Assembly: GCF_001613305.1 (NCBI RefSeq)
Contig: NZ_BDCC01000065.1
Coordinates: forward strand, 1 to 64,000
Source: Nocardia vaccinii NBRC 15922
Lineage (GTDB): Bacteria > Actinomycetota > Actinomycetes > Mycobacteriales > Mycobacteriaceae
Length of the DNA: 64,000 nucleotides
Direction: 5' to 3'
This document shows positions 44,408-54,055 of the stretch, piece after piece. The position numbers and the translations under genes were made by a program. Under the pieces are notes generated by a model. The model was not told the origin of the DNA and did no database searches. It saw only the letters and a list, made by a program, of their open reading frames with translations. How positions within the stretch are numbered: the first letter of the stretch is position 1; each line of letters begins with the position of its first letter.

Positions 44408-45949
44408 TCACACCTCGGGCTGGTACAGCTGTGTCGGCGCAGTCCGTCCGCGCAGTACCACGGCGTCGGCCGCATTCCAGGATTGTTCGCGGATGCCCGA
44501 CGCCGCCGCGACTGCGCGCTCGGACGCGAGCGGGAGCCGGGTATCGCGCTTCGCGAGTTCGGACAGGCGCGCCGACTCGTTGACCGGATCGCCGATCACG
44601 GTGTACTCGTAGCGGTCCTCGGCGCCGATATTGCCGGCGACGACCTCGCCGTAAGAGACGCCCACACCGGCGTCGATGCCGAGGTCCGCCGCGGCGAGCT
44701 CGCGCGCGATCTCCGCGGCGGCGTCCAACGCCGCGCCCGCCGGGTCCGGGTGCGGGGTGGGCGCACCGAAGACGGCGAGTGCGGCGTCACCCTCGAACTT
44801 GTTGATCAGCCCGTCGCGGCGGTTCACCGCGGCGACGACCACGCCGAAGAATCGGTTGAGCGTCTCGACCACCTCATGTGGCGGGAGCCGGGTCGCCAAT
44901 GCGGTCGAGCCGACCACGTCCACGAAAAGTACTCCCACATCACGGGTTTCGCCGCCCAGCCGGACACCTCGGTCCAGCGCAGCGCGCACGACGTCCGGCC
45001 CGACGTGCCGCCCGAAAAGGTCACGCAGTCGCTCTCTTTCGGTGAGTCCGTCGACCATCGCGTTGAAACCCGCTTGCAGTTCACCCATTTCGGTGCCGTC
45101 GTAGACGACGATCGTCTCCGTGCGGCCGTCCCGGCGGACGTTCTCCATCCCGTGAATCACCGATCGCAGCGGGGCGCCGATTCGGTCGGTCCCCAGATAG
45201 GTCAGCAGCAGCCCGGTGCAGAAGGACATCACCCCGATGATGCCGACGGACAGCAGCAGATCCCGCTTCGTCGTCCGGTCGTCGGCGGCACCGAACGCGA
45301 CGACCAGCACGACACCGGCCGCGGGCACCCCGGACCCGAGCAGCCAGGTCACCAGGGCGCGCACGGTCAGGTCCCGGCGACGCATATCCGGGTGCGCGGC
45401 CAGGGCCAACGCCGCGTACGGGCGCATCGCGAATTCGGTGAAAAGGTAGGAGGCCGCGCATACGACCGCCGCGCTGAACAGCGATATCAGCAACGACTTG
45501 GGAATCAGCTCCGGATCGCGTATCCCGTACAGAGTGGTCACCAACACCGTGCCGACGATCCACAGGATCGCCTGCATTGCCGCCAGTACCCATGGCGCCC
45601 GAAACGCCGAACGCGCTTGCCGCCGAGTCGGGGCCGGTTCGGTGTCCGAGGCCCAGCGAAGCATCCGCACCACCACCGCGGTGCCCAGCGCGGCGCCCAC
45701 GACGAAGGCGGCCACCACGTAGATCGGCAGGTATACGAAGACGATGTCGCGGACCTCGGCGGCGAAGACGTCCGGATAGGGAATCCCGACGGTGGCGAGC
45801 AGAATCACCACGGCCACACCGACCGCGTTGGCCGCGAGCACCCACAGGGTGAGCAGCAACTGAACTCGGCCCCGGCGCCGCTCCGGGGAGTCTCGGCGCG
45901 AACCGAGCAGGACCGACCCGTATTCGGTTGTGCTGTGCGACATATTCAT
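44408..45949 (-). CDS. Membrane class III adenylate/guanylate cyclase with HAMP domain
   Basis: 513 residues: about six transmembrane helices in the first 260 residues, a HAMP linker (about 265-320, RIGAPLRSVIHGMENVRRD), and a cyclase homology domain (about 330-500). Visible catalytic elements are VGVLFVDVVGSTALATRLP (metal Asp), NKFEGDAALAVFG and GVGVSYGEVVAGNIGAEDRYEYTVIGDPVNESARL. The architecture matches mycobacterial Rv1318c-Rv1320c. It should make cAMP in response to a membrane signal. Confidence 0.93.
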   Translation of the reverse strand: MNMSHSTTEYGSVLLGSRRDSPERRRGRVQLLLTLWVLAANAVGVAVVILLATVGIPYPDVFAAEVRDIVFVYLPIYVVAAFVVGAALGTAVVVRMLRWASDTEPAPTRRQARSAFRAPWVLAAMQAILWIVGTVLVTTLYGIRDPELIPKSLLISLFSAAVVCAASYLFTEFAMRPYAALALAAHPDMRRRDLTVRALVTWLLGSGVPAAGVVLVVAFGAADDRTTKRDLLLSVGIIGVMSFCTGLLLTYLGTDRIGAPLRSVIHGMENVRRDGRTETIVVYDGTEMGELQAGFNAMVDGLTERERLRDLFGRHVGPDVVRAALDRGVRLGGETRDVGVLFVDVVGSTALATRLPPHEVVETLNRFFGVVVAAVNRRDGLINKFEGDAALAVFGAPTPHPDPAGAALDAAAEIARELAAADLGIDAGVGVSYGEVVAGNIGAEDRYEYTVIGDPVNESARLSELAKRDTRLPLASERAVAAASGIREQSWNAADAVVLRGRTAPTQLYQPEV

Positions 45950-46364
45950 CGCCGGATTCCGTCCTGGTTGCTCGCCACTCGCTCAGCGTATAGGGGCCGC
46001 GTCGACAGGATGCACCGTTGCGCAGGTCGGATGTTCGCCACCGGCTCTGTGTGTGACCGTATGCCCGACCCGGCGGCATCGACGTGCACTCTTCGCGGTC
46101 GAATACAATACGCATTTCGGATTATCAGCGAATTCTCTTGCCACGTCCTGCGATGAAAGGATCGGCATACGATTTCCGAATAACCCATGATTTCGAGCGC
46201 ATCACTCGTCCCGACCGTACGAGGAACCGGTGGGTCAGCTCCTCTTCAGCACGCCGCAGGCAAACATTACCGGGCTCTAACGAAAGCGTATCCCAGCGTT
46301 AACCGAAACTGCTCCGTTCGTCATTACGGTCTTCTCGCCGGCAGCTTTTCGGAAAAGGATCGGC
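45950..46364. other. 415-bp intergenic region
   Basis: Separates the divergent cyclase and nitroreductase-like genes. It is AT-richer than average and holds a 13-base direct repeat, AAAGGATCGGCAT, at 46156-46168 and again at 46354-46366, where it overlaps the ribosome site and start of the next gene. I see no gene. Confidence 0.45.
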
Positions 46365-47753
46365 ATGACACTCGACACGGATCGGACCGGCGAATCGCAG
46401 CCGGACATCGCAGCGAAATTGTCCGGATATTCGCTGATGGACGCGCTGCTGTGGCGACGTTCCCGCAGATTCGCGCCGGGTATGGAGATCAGCGGCGGCC
46501 CGCTGGCCTATCGCAGCACCGCCGCGCCGCGACCGCTGACCCGCGACGAGGAGGCGGCGCTGGCATTCGCCGCCTGCGGAATCACCGGGCACACCCTGGC
46601 CGAGATGCCGTACCGGGAGGGTGATCGGCCGGGTGCGGGCGGCGGCAATATCATCGCTCAACTCGTGGGCCGCACCATCGCCAGCGGCGACGGAATCCAC
46701 AGCATCGCCTTGTTCGTCAGCAACGACGAGGGCGTCTCGCTGGTGCGGCGACCGCAGGATCTGGATCGGAAAGAGATTCCGGACCTCATCCGGCTCGCAC
46801 ACGACCGCGAATTGTCGGCACTCTACGAACGCGTCCGGATCGAGGTTCGCGACCGTCGATCGGACGTGCCCCGGGAGGTTCCGTTCGTGCCGCCGTTCAA
46901 CCAGTATTCGGCGAATGTCCCCGGGACCACCTATTTCCTTCCGGTTGCCGAACTCACCGCGCTGATGATCAATCTGCTGCTGTCCGCCTTCGAAGACGAT
47001 TTCGGTTTCTACGTCCTGGACGAACGCAACCGATTCCAGCCGGCCGGTCTGGCGAAATTCGCTCGCTCGCGCGGTGGCCATCTCGACGACGATCTCGCCT
47101 CGGGCCGGGTGGTCACCGCCGGATTCCTCGACACCTGGCTGTGCGAATTCGCCGCGATCGAACAGGGGGCGATGTTGCAGAATCTCGGGCTGATGACCCA
47201 AGCACTGGGCCTGGGCGGATTCCCGCATTTCGCGGCACATCCGTTCGCCTGGTATCAGGAACTCGGCTTCCGGATGAACGATCTGCGATTCTCCCGGACC
47301 ATCGGGGCCGGTCCGCTGATGGCGGCGATGATGTCGCTGACCGGACGCAATATGCCGATGCCGACCGCCGTCGGATTCGAGCACGACGGCCAGCCGCTTC
47401 TTCGCCCGTACTGCCCGCCCTACTACAAGAATATGGAGGAGGCGGTGCTGGCATTCGTCGATTTCAAATACGCCCCCGGCCACGGCACCCTTCGCGACGG
47501 CGGCGCGCGCAGCAGCTGGAACGACGGCGCGGCCGTGCAGAACGATATTCCGAAGGCTTCCGATCGTGCCATCGCCGCGACGATCGCCTACCTCGACTAC
47601 CTCTACACCCGATACGGCCGCGTGCCCGCCAACAATGGACCGTTCCGGAGCGTACTGGCCTATCAAGCCGCCGATCTGGACGAGGACTTCTACGACCGTT
47701 TCTATGTGCCTGGTGCGCTGAGCCCCACCCAGCGCGATCGAGCAGCACGATGA
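46365..47753 (+). CDS. Large hypothetical protein with nitroreductase-like features
   Basis: 462 residues, no signal peptide or membrane helix. Segments such as EEAALAFAACGITGH near the N-terminus and MLQNLGLMTQALGLGGFPHFAAHPFAW in the middle resemble FMN nitroreductase folds (cofactor-proximal helix and loop). The remainder, including PFNQYSANVPGTTYFLPVAELTALMINLLLSAFED and DGGARSSWNDGAAVQNDIPKASD, is not a pattern I recognise. A flavin oxidoreductase is plausible but not shown. It is followed closely by an SGNH hydrolase. Confidence 0.65.
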   Translation: MTLDTDRTGESQPDIAAKLSGYSLMDALLWRRSRRFAPGMEISGGPLAYRSTAAPRPLTRDEEAALAFAACGITGHTLAEMPYREGDRPGAGGGNIIAQLVGRTIASGDGIHSIALFVSNDEGVSLVRRPQDLDRKEIPDLIRLAHDRELSALYERVRIEVRDRRSDVPREVPFVPPFNQYSANVPGTTYFLPVAELTALMINLLLSAFEDDFGFYVLDERNRFQPAGLAKFARSRGGHLDDDLASGRVVTAGFLDTWLCEFAAIEQGAMLQNLGLMTQALGLGGFPHFAAHPFAWYQELGFRMNDLRFSRTIGAGPLMAAMMSLTGRNMPMPTAVGFEHDGQPLLRPYCPPYYKNMEEAVLAFVDFKYAPGHGTLRDGGARSSWNDGAAVQNDIPKASDRAIAATIAYLDYLYTRYGRVPANNGPFRSVLAYQAADLDEDFYDRFYVPGALSPTQRDRAAR

Positions 47754-47857
47754 CGTGGGGTGGCTGGGCCGCGCAAGGTCCGGAGCAGCCCGCTGTAGCG
47801 TGTTGATCCGGCAGCCGATCGCTGCCACACCACCCTCTTCACTTCCGGAGGTCTGCC

Positions 47858-48643
47858 TTGCCGACGTCATCAGCACGCCGATTCCAGCGGTTCGTCGCCA
47901 TGGGAGACAGTCAGACCGAAGGTCTGTGGGACGGTGACGACGAAACCGGTGTGCGCGGCTGGGCCGACCGGTTCGCCGAACGGCTGGCGCGGGACAATCC
48001 GGATATCGGGTACGCCAACCTCGCGGTTCGCGGCCGCCGTGTCGCCGAGGTCCGCGACGAACAGCTCGACGCGGCCCTGGCGATGCGACCCGATGTGGTC
48101 GGCATCTGCGCGGGCATGAACGATGTGACCGCGCCCGGCAACGACTTCGGCGCGGCACTGGACGTCATGGAGGAGCTGTACGCGAAGCTCCGCGCCGCCG
48201 GCGCGACGGTCGTCACCACCACATTTCCCGACGCCCGTCGCATCGTCCCGCTCGCCGCCCGCCTCATCGGCCCGCGCATCGATCTGATCAACGATCGAAT
48301 TCGCCTGTGCGCCAATAGATATGACCTGCGGCTGGTCGACCTCTTCGCCGCCCCCTCGATGGCCGACCTGCGCATGTGGAGCCCGGACCGATTACACGGC
48401 TCGCCCGAAGGCCACAACCGATTCGCCCTGGCCGCGGCCGAGGCACTCGGCCTGGACGGCGCGGACGACAGTTGGACCATACCCCCGGCGAATACCGAAA
48501 ACCACCGTGCCGGTGGCCTTTTCGGCGAACTCGCCTGGGTGGCGGCAACTGCCCGCCCCTGGCTGTGGCGGCGACTGCGCGGTGCGTCCACCGGTAACGG
48601 CCGCAAGGCCAAACGCCCCGAACTGCTGCCGTTCGGTCGCTGA
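47858..48643 (+). CDS. SGNH/GDSL-type esterase/lipase
   Basis: 261 residues from TTG 47858, chosen because GGAGG precedes it at proper spacing. Catalytic blocks: AMGDSQTEG (block I Ser), NLAVRGRR (block II Gly), GMNDV (block III Asn) and DRLHGSPEGH (block V Asp/His). No signal peptide is obvious, so it may be cytoplasmic. The basic C-terminal tail is about 60 residues longer than the core domain. Confidence 0.9.
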   Translation: MPTSSARRFQRFVAMGDSQTEGLWDGDDETGVRGWADRFAERLARDNPDIGYANLAVRGRRVAEVRDEQLDAALAMRPDVVGICAGMNDVTAPGNDFGAALDVMEELYAKLRAAGATVVTTTFPDARRIVPLAARLIGPRIDLINDRIRLCANRYDLRLVDLFAAPSMADLRMWSPDRLHGSPEGHNRFALAAAEALGLDGADDSWTIPPANTENHRAGGLFGELAWVAATARPWLWRRLRGASTGNGRKAKRPELLPFGR

Positions 48644-48950
48644 CGATATTCGACCGCTGACAGTAACGGCCTTCCGAACCGAGCATCGCGCGGACCGCTC
48701 CGCACCCCGACCGTCGCCCGCGCCTTCCCCGGATTCGAACCTGGCGGCATCCTGGAAGACCGAGGCCGCCTCGGCTCTCCTTCATCGCCTCCTCGGGCGA
48801 CCCTGTCCTCGACACCACAGGCCGCGCGGGCGAGCCGCGCCATCGCCTCGGGATTCGGTGTCGCCGACGACGCTCCGGACGCGGCTCACAAGCGTTCCGA
48901 CATCGCGCTATTCGGTTGTGTGGTCCGCACGGACAGGTACGCTCGATCCG

Positions 48951-50405
48951 GTGGAATGGAGCTTCCGGACGGCTGAAGAACTCGCTGCCGCGCTGCGCGC
49001 CGGTGAGGTGACCTCGGTGGAATTGACCGACGAGGCGATCGCTCGTATCGAGCGGGACGACAAGGAGATCAACGCGATCTGCGTACCCGACTTCGATCGG
49101 GCACGGGATGCGGCGCGCGAGGCCGATCGGGCGCGTGCCCGAGGCGAGGACGGGCCGCTGCTCGGTATTCCGGTGACGGTCAAGGAGTCCTACAACATCG
49201 CCGGACTGCCCACGACCTGGGGTATGCCGCAGTTCGCGGATTTCCGGCCCACCGAGGACGCGGTGCAGGTGGCGCGGGTCAGGGCCGCGGGCGCGGTGAT
49301 ACTCGGCAAGACCAATGTGCCGCTCATGCTGGCGGACCTGCAGAGCTTCAACGAGGTCTACGGCACCACGAACAATCCGTGGGATCCAGGGCGCACGCCG
49401 GGTGGATCCTCCGGTGGATCGGCTGCGGCGCTGGCCGCCGGATTCGGCGCGTTGTCCCTCGGCTCGGATATCGCCGGATCGCTGCGCGTACCCGCTCATT
49501 TCTGCGGAATCTATTCGCACAAACCCACTTTCGGTCTGGCTGCCAATCGTGGCCACGTACCGCCGCCCGCACCGGCGCTGCCGTCGGATCGCGATCTCGC
49601 CGTGGTCGGGCCGATGGCGCGCACCGCTCGCGACCTGTCGCTGCTGCTGGACGTGATGGCCGAACCCGACCCGCTGACGCTCGGGGTGGCATACCGGCTC
49701 GCGCTGCCGCCGGCGCGGCACGAGCGGCTCGGCGACTTCCGCGTGCTGATCCTGGAGGAACATCCCGCCATCCCGACCGGGGCGGCGGTGCGAGCCGCGG
49801 TGAATCGCGTCGCGGACGCGCTCGTCGCCGCCGGAGCCCGGGTGGAACGGCACAGCCCGTTGCTGCCCGATCTGGTCGAGGCCGAGACGCTCTACACCCA
49901 ACTGCTCCTGGCGAACCTCGCTTCCGGCTATCCCGACCAGGCGTACGAAATGATGCGCGAGCACGTCGCGAAGTTGGATCCGGACGATCGGAGTATGGAC
50001 GCGGAACGCCTGCGCGGCGCGGTATTCAGCCATCGCGACTGGGTCGTCGCGGGCAACCGCCGCGAACTGCACCGTCAGGGCTGGCGCGAACTGTTCGGCG
50101 AATTCGACGCCGTGGTCTGCCCGATCACCCCGACGCCCGCGTTCCCGCACGAGAGCGCGACGAATCTGGGCACCCGCCGACTCGACATCGACGGTGTCGC
50201 ATACCCGTTCGCCGATCAACTCGTCTGGCCGGGCCTGGCCACCATGCCCGGTCTCCCCGCCACCGCCATCCCAGCGGGCCGCTCGCCCGAGGGCCTCCCG
50301 GTGGGCGTCCAACTCATCGGGCCGATGTTCGAGGACCGCACGCCGCTGCGCCTCGCCGAACTCCTCGAACAGGAGATCGGCGGTTTCGAGGAGCCACGCC
50401 GGTAG
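48951..50405 (+). CDS. Amidase-signature family amidase
   Basis: 484 residues from GTG 48951 (VEWSFRTAEELAAALRAGEVTSVEL). The Ser-cisSer-Lys triad is visible: Lys in IPVTVKESYN, and both serines in TPGGSSGGSAAALAAGFG, followed by LGSDIAGSLRVPAHFCGIYSHKP. It could hydrolyse aryl or aliphatic amides, or act in tRNA-type amidation, but no gatC/gatB is adjacent, so a free-standing amide hydrolase is more likely. An open frame back to 48321 is a shadow over the SGNH gene. Confidence 0.93.
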   Translation: MEWSFRTAEELAAALRAGEVTSVELTDEAIARIERDDKEINAICVPDFDRARDAAREADRARARGEDGPLLGIPVTVKESYNIAGLPTTWGMPQFADFRPTEDAVQVARVRAAGAVILGKTNVPLMLADLQSFNEVYGTTNNPWDPGRTPGGSSGGSAAALAAGFGALSLGSDIAGSLRVPAHFCGIYSHKPTFGLAANRGHVPPPAPALPSDRDLAVVGPMARTARDLSLLLDVMAEPDPLTLGVAYRLALPPARHERLGDFRVLILEEHPAIPTGAAVRAAVNRVADALVAAGARVERHSPLLPDLVEAETLYTQLLLANLASGYPDQAYEMMREHVAKLDPDDRSMDAERLRGAVFSHRDWVVAGNRRELHRQGWRELFGEFDAVVCPITPTPAFPHESATNLGTRRLDIDGVAYPFADQLVWPGLATMPGLPATAIPAGRSPEGLPVGVQLIGPMFEDRTPLRLAELLEQEIGGFEEPRR

Positions 50406-50478
50406 CACCTCCCGCGCCGTGGCATGGGCTCGACTGCGCATGACCACGGCGGGTGCGGCGGCAAGATCGCACGACGAA

Positions 50479-51192
50479 TCATTGCCGATGGTCGGCCTTC
50501 AACAATCCGATATACCGCCCGTCCACCGCTTCCACTTCGAGCATCCGCAGCCCGGCACGTTCGGCCACCGGGACAGCGGCATCCATGCCCACCTGCGCCC
50601 AACCGAACCAGCTCCCGGCCCACCCACCGGTCTCCAATCTGATTCGGTGATTCCGCAATCCCACACCAGGAGAATCGAATTCGACGATCGCGATACCGCC
50701 CGGCGCGAGTAGCTCGCGAACCCTTCGGAGCAGTCGCGCCGGATCCCCGCCGATACCGATATTGCCGTCGGCGAGCAGGGCGCATCGCCATCTCCCTTGT
50801 CCGGGCACCGCACCGAACACATCGCGACACAGCGTGGGAGCACCGCGACGGCGGCTGACCGCCACCGCCGTCGCATCGGTGTCGATGCCCAGTGCGGGGA
50901 CACCGCGGGCGAGCAGTTCGGCTACCAATCTGCCCGGGCCACAGCCGATATCGAGGGTGAGACCCGCACAGTGGCGCAGCAGCGCGGTGTCGGCGCGATG
51001 TGCGGCGTCGGTGAACCCGAGCCAACGCCGCATCGGCAATCGCAGTCGCGACCCCCCGGACGTGCGAACCCAGACCGGTTCACCGGCGAGCCCACTCAGA
51101 TAGGCCACCGACATATCGGGCAGGGCCGGGAGCCGGGCACCGCCGCGATCGATTTCCAGTAATACCGAGCCGTCCGCCGGAGTCGCATCCAC
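50479..51192 (-). CDS. Class I SAM-dependent methyltransferase
   Basis: 237 residues. Motif I is TLDIGCGPGRLVAELLARG, then ALGIDTDATAVAVSRRRG (acidic residue), LADGNIGIGGDP and LAPGGIAIVEFDSPG. A 75-residue N-terminal part is of unknown fold. The pattern is common in Nocardia methyltransferases of unknown substrate. It is on the same strand as the downstream end of the kinase-lipoprotein operon but separated by 106 bp. Confidence 0.88.
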   Translation of the reverse strand: MDATPADGSVLLEIDRGGARLPALPDMSVAYLSGLAGEPVWVRTSGGSRLRLPMRRWLGFTDAAHRADTALLRHCAGLTLDIGCGPGRLVAELLARGVPALGIDTDATAVAVSRRRGAPTLCRDVFGAVPGQGRWRCALLADGNIGIGGDPARLLRRVRELLAPGGIAIVEFDSPGVGLRNHRIRLETGGWAGSWFGWAQVGMDAAVPVAERAGLRMLEVEAVDGRYIGLLKADHRQ

Positions 51193-51298
51193 GGGTTCGA
51201 CGCTATGCCCCCCGGCGGCATTTCAGGGCTTACGAACCATGACCAAACTCTGACGTCCGGCGCGGGTGCCGGTGCCGGACGAACAAGACCGAAACATT

Positions 51299-52780
51299 TC
51301 AGAGCGGCGCGTTCGGCCACCACGTGTCGAACAGTTCCTTGCCCGACGCGCCACCCCAGATACCCATCTTGCAGAAACCCCGGGCCGCACCATCGAATCG
51401 GATCTCCAGACGACCGACCTGGGTTCGATCCGGCTGTTTCTCGTCGCGCCACGCGATGAAACCCGTGCCGGACGCGCGCGAGAAGGATCGGCTGTCGGGG
51501 TCGTCGGCGAGGTCCGCGCGATCGGCGGCCGGGACCGGCGACCGATCCGTATTGCATCGCAACGACACCACCACGACCGGATTCTGATCACCACTACAGC
51601 CGATGTACGACAGCGGAGTCAGGACCTTCGTGACCGGCACGGCATTCGCGTGCTCATCGGATGAATGACACTTCAGGCCTTGGTAACCGGTCGAGTTCGG
51701 CGTCCGAGGCAGCAGCCCGGGAAACGCATCGACGATGAACTGGTATGCCTCCCACTTCGAATCGTCCACAGCCGCCGGGGTATTCGTCGCAGACGTCGCG
51801 GTCGGGGCCGGCATCGCCCGGTCCTGGTGCCGAGTCGTGACCACACCGGCGATTCCGGCCGCCGCCAACACCGCAACTGCCGCTACGGAGAGCGCGACAC
51901 GTCCGGCGTGCCGACGAATCAGGCCCGGCGGCTTGCTCTGCAACGCCGCGATCGACGCTGCGGCCAATTCTCCGCAGCTGCCGTACCGTTCGCCGGGATT
52001 CTTCGCCATCGCGCGAGCGATGACCGCGTCCAACACTCCGGGCACCCCGCGACCGGCTCGGGACGGGCGCGGCGGCGGCGCCGTGAGCTGGGCATGCATC
52101 ATCGCACCGGCCGAGTCCCGGGGAAAAGGCACTGTGCCGGTGAGCAATTGGTACAGCGTGCAGCCCAACCCGTAGACATCGACCCGTTGATCGATCCACT
52201 CCCCGCGAATCTGCTCGGGTGCGGCATAGGCCAGGGTCGCGGCGACCGAACCCCCGGTGGTGGCAACGGGATCCAGCTCAGCCGCGGTGCGGGCGATGCC
52301 GAAATCGGTGATCAACGCTCGATCCCGACCGCCGCCGCCGGGCTCGATCATGATGTTCGCCGGCTTCACATCGCGATGCAGCAATCCGGCGCGGTGTGCC
52401 TGATCCAGGCCGGCTGCCGCGGCGGCGACGATTCCCACCGCGCGTTCGGGCGGCAGGCCGTGCGGCCATCGCGCCAACAACGTCGCCGCATCGTAGCCAC
52501 TGACGAATCGCATCGCGATCCACAGTGTTTCGCCGTCGGCGCCGTAGTCGTAGATCGGAACGATATTGGGATGGTCGAGACGACCGGCGAGTTCGGCTTC
52601 CCGGATGAACCGGGCTCGGAATTCGGGATTGGCGCCGCGCTCGGCGGCCAGCACCTTCAACGCGTCCCTTCGCGGCAGCCGCGGATGCTCGGCAAGATAC
52701 ACCGTGCCCATCGCTCCGGCGCCCAGCTTCCGCTCGATCCGATATCCCGAAATGGTTGCGCCCGACCGTATTTCCGCCAT
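51299..52780 (-). CDS. Transmembrane Ser/Thr protein kinase (PknB type) with four-cysteine ectodomain
   Basis: 493 residues. The kinase domain (about 10-270) has the Gly loop GAGAMGTVYLA, Lys in DALKVLA, HRDVKPANI, DFGIAR and APEQI, so it should be active. A single membrane helix (AGRVALSVAAVAVLAAAGIAGVV, about 295-320) leads to an extracytoplasmic domain of about 150 residues with AFPGLLPRTPNSTGYQGLKC, four cysteines and a terminal WWPNAPL. The same ectodomain is on the kinase at 54042-55505. No PASTA repeats. The start is seven bases after the lipoprotein stop. Confidence 0.93.
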   Translation of the reverse strand: MAEIRSGATISGYRIERKLGAGAMGTVYLAEHPRLPRRDALKVLAAERGANPEFRARFIREAELAGRLDHPNIVPIYDYGADGETLWIAMRFVSGYDAATLLARWPHGLPPERAVGIVAAAAAGLDQAHRAGLLHRDVKPANIMIEPGGGGRDRALITDFGIARTAAELDPVATTGGSVAATLAYAAPEQIRGEWIDQRVDVYGLGCTLYQLLTGTVPFPRDSAGAMMHAQLTAPPPRPSRAGRGVPGVLDAVIARAMAKNPGERYGSCGELAAASIAALQSKPPGLIRRHAGRVALSVAAVAVLAAAGIAGVVTTRHQDRAMPAPTATSATNTPAAVDDSKWEAYQFIVDAFPGLLPRTPNSTGYQGLKCHSSDEHANAVPVTKVLTPLSYIGCSGDQNPVVVVSLRCNTDRSPVPAADRADLADDPDSRSFSRASGTGFIAWRDEKQPDRTQVGRLEIRFDGAARGFCKMGIWGGASGKELFDTWWPNAPL

Positions 52781-52786
52781 ATCGCG

Positions 52787-54055
52787 CTACCGATTCCGCA
52801 CCAGCAGGGCGTACTGCGCCGCGGCGCGCTGCAATACCAGTTGCTCGGTACCGCCGTACACATTCGCCACGTACCGGCCGTCCAATACGAAACAATCGAA
52901 TTTCAGGGCGCGGTTGTAGTCCGGGTCACCGAACTCGCGTATCCGGCCGCACACCACGTCGGGCACATGTTCCGGCCCCGGGAGGGGGTCCTCCGTACCC
53001 GTCGCGGCCTTGCGCCGTCTCTCCAGGAATTTCCGCGCCTCGACGGCGTTCGGGTATCTGACCAGAAACCGTGTATCGATACCCGCCATCGCGTCGGGAC
53101 GCGTGGGGGAATGTTTCCCCGGCTGTCGATCGTCCTGCCGCACGATCTGGTCGATGCCGTTGGGCCCGTAGATGATCCCGCTGGTGTGGCGGAAGCCGCC
53201 CCAGCCCGCGACCTGATTGTCATCGATCAGGACCGATGACGGATACGGCCATTCGCCGGGATCCGCGGGCAGCATGCGCCGCAGCATCCCGTCGCGATCC
53301 AGCGGCAGCGTGGTGAGTCTGTCCGGCGGTGTCGGCGTGAACCGGTCCAGCATCGGCAATTCGACGCCGAACGCGGCGGTGGCCAGGGAGGTCATCGCAT
53401 TGATGTCGGTCGCCGGATTCATGATGTACATGGTCACCACGAAGGGCCCGTGCGCGAGCGTCGCGGCGAGAGTCGGTACCGATGGCCGCCAATGTGCGTG
53501 CGCATCGGCGTATTTCGACAATGGCACCGAGACGTTGTCGGTGCTGACGGTGAAATCGACCGCATCGATGTCCTGTGCGGCGGCACGGGCGCTGTCATCG
53601 TCGGGAAACTCCAGCACCGACAAGCGCAACGCCCGGGTCTGACCGAGTATCGGCCTGTTGTGCGCGGCATCGTCCATACCACCGGTGGTGAACGCGGTCA
53701 CCAAGCGGTGCGCCTGCAACGTGGGCGCGACCGTCTTGGCGAGAATTCCGACCAGGTCCCGGGGCGTGGGCAGCGGCGCGGCATCGCCGTATCGCAGCGC
53801 GGCATCGATGTCACTGGGCACGGCCACGGCTTCGGCCAGCCGCACGGCCTCCAGCACCCGGCCGTAGCGCTCATCGGTATCCGGCGGCTGGGGCACGGAT
53901 TCGGTACCGAACACCCCGACGTCCAGGGTTCTCGGATCCAGGGCCCGGGGCCCTGCCCGACCGGGCACCGTGCACCCGCACAGCAACGCGATCAGCAGAA
54001 TCACACCCGCGATGGCAGCCGCGGTCCGCGGCGTTCGGCGATCACAGCGGCGCAC
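52787..54055 (-). CDS. Lipoprotein of the Nocardia-type DUF7373 family
   Basis: 422 residues with a signal peptide and a lipobox-like LLCGC (lipid-modified Cys 28). The body contains VLEFPDDDSARAAAQDIDAVDF, FVVTMYIMNPATD and a Cys pair near the C-terminus (DVVCGRIREF, KFDCFVL), typical of secreted ligand-binding lipoproteins of this group. The start overlaps the stop of the upstream kinase by 14 bases, and the next kinase starts seven bases after its stop. It is a good candidate extracytoplasmic partner of the two kinases. Confidence 0.8.
   Translation of the reverse strand: MRRCDRRTPRTAAAIAGVILLIALLCGCTVPGRAGPRALDPRTLDVGVFGTESVPQPPDTDERYGRVLEAVRLAEAVAVPSDIDAALRYGDAAPLPTPRDLVGILAKTVAPTLQAHRLVTAFTTGGMDDAAHNRPILGQTRALRLSVLEFPDDDSARAAAQDIDAVDFTVSTDNVSVPLSKYADAHAHWRPSVPTLAATLAHGPFVVTMYIMNPATDINAMTSLATAAFGVELPMLDRFTPTPPDRLTTLPLDRDGMLRRMLPADPGEWPYPSSVLIDDNQVAGWGGFRHTSGIIYGPNGIDQIVRQDDRQPGKHSPTRPDAMAGIDTRFLVRYPNAVEARKFLERRRKAATGTEDPLPGPEHVPDVVCGRIREFGDPDYNRALKFDCFVLDGRYVANVYGGTEQLVLQRAAAQYALLVRNR

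Noticed and set aside
44483..46156. A 557-codon plus-strand frame opposite the cyclase
   Set aside because: It mirrors the cyclase codons, has a His/Arg/Gly-rich composition and no motifs; similar mirror frames occur opposite the P450 (37816-39231), the ABC permease (32819-34300) and the lpqS-like gene (13009-13866).
48321..48950. A 210-codon upstream extension of the amidase
   Set aside because: It covers the end of the SGNH hydrolase in a shadow frame and contains no family residues; GTG 48951 begins where amidase similarity begins.
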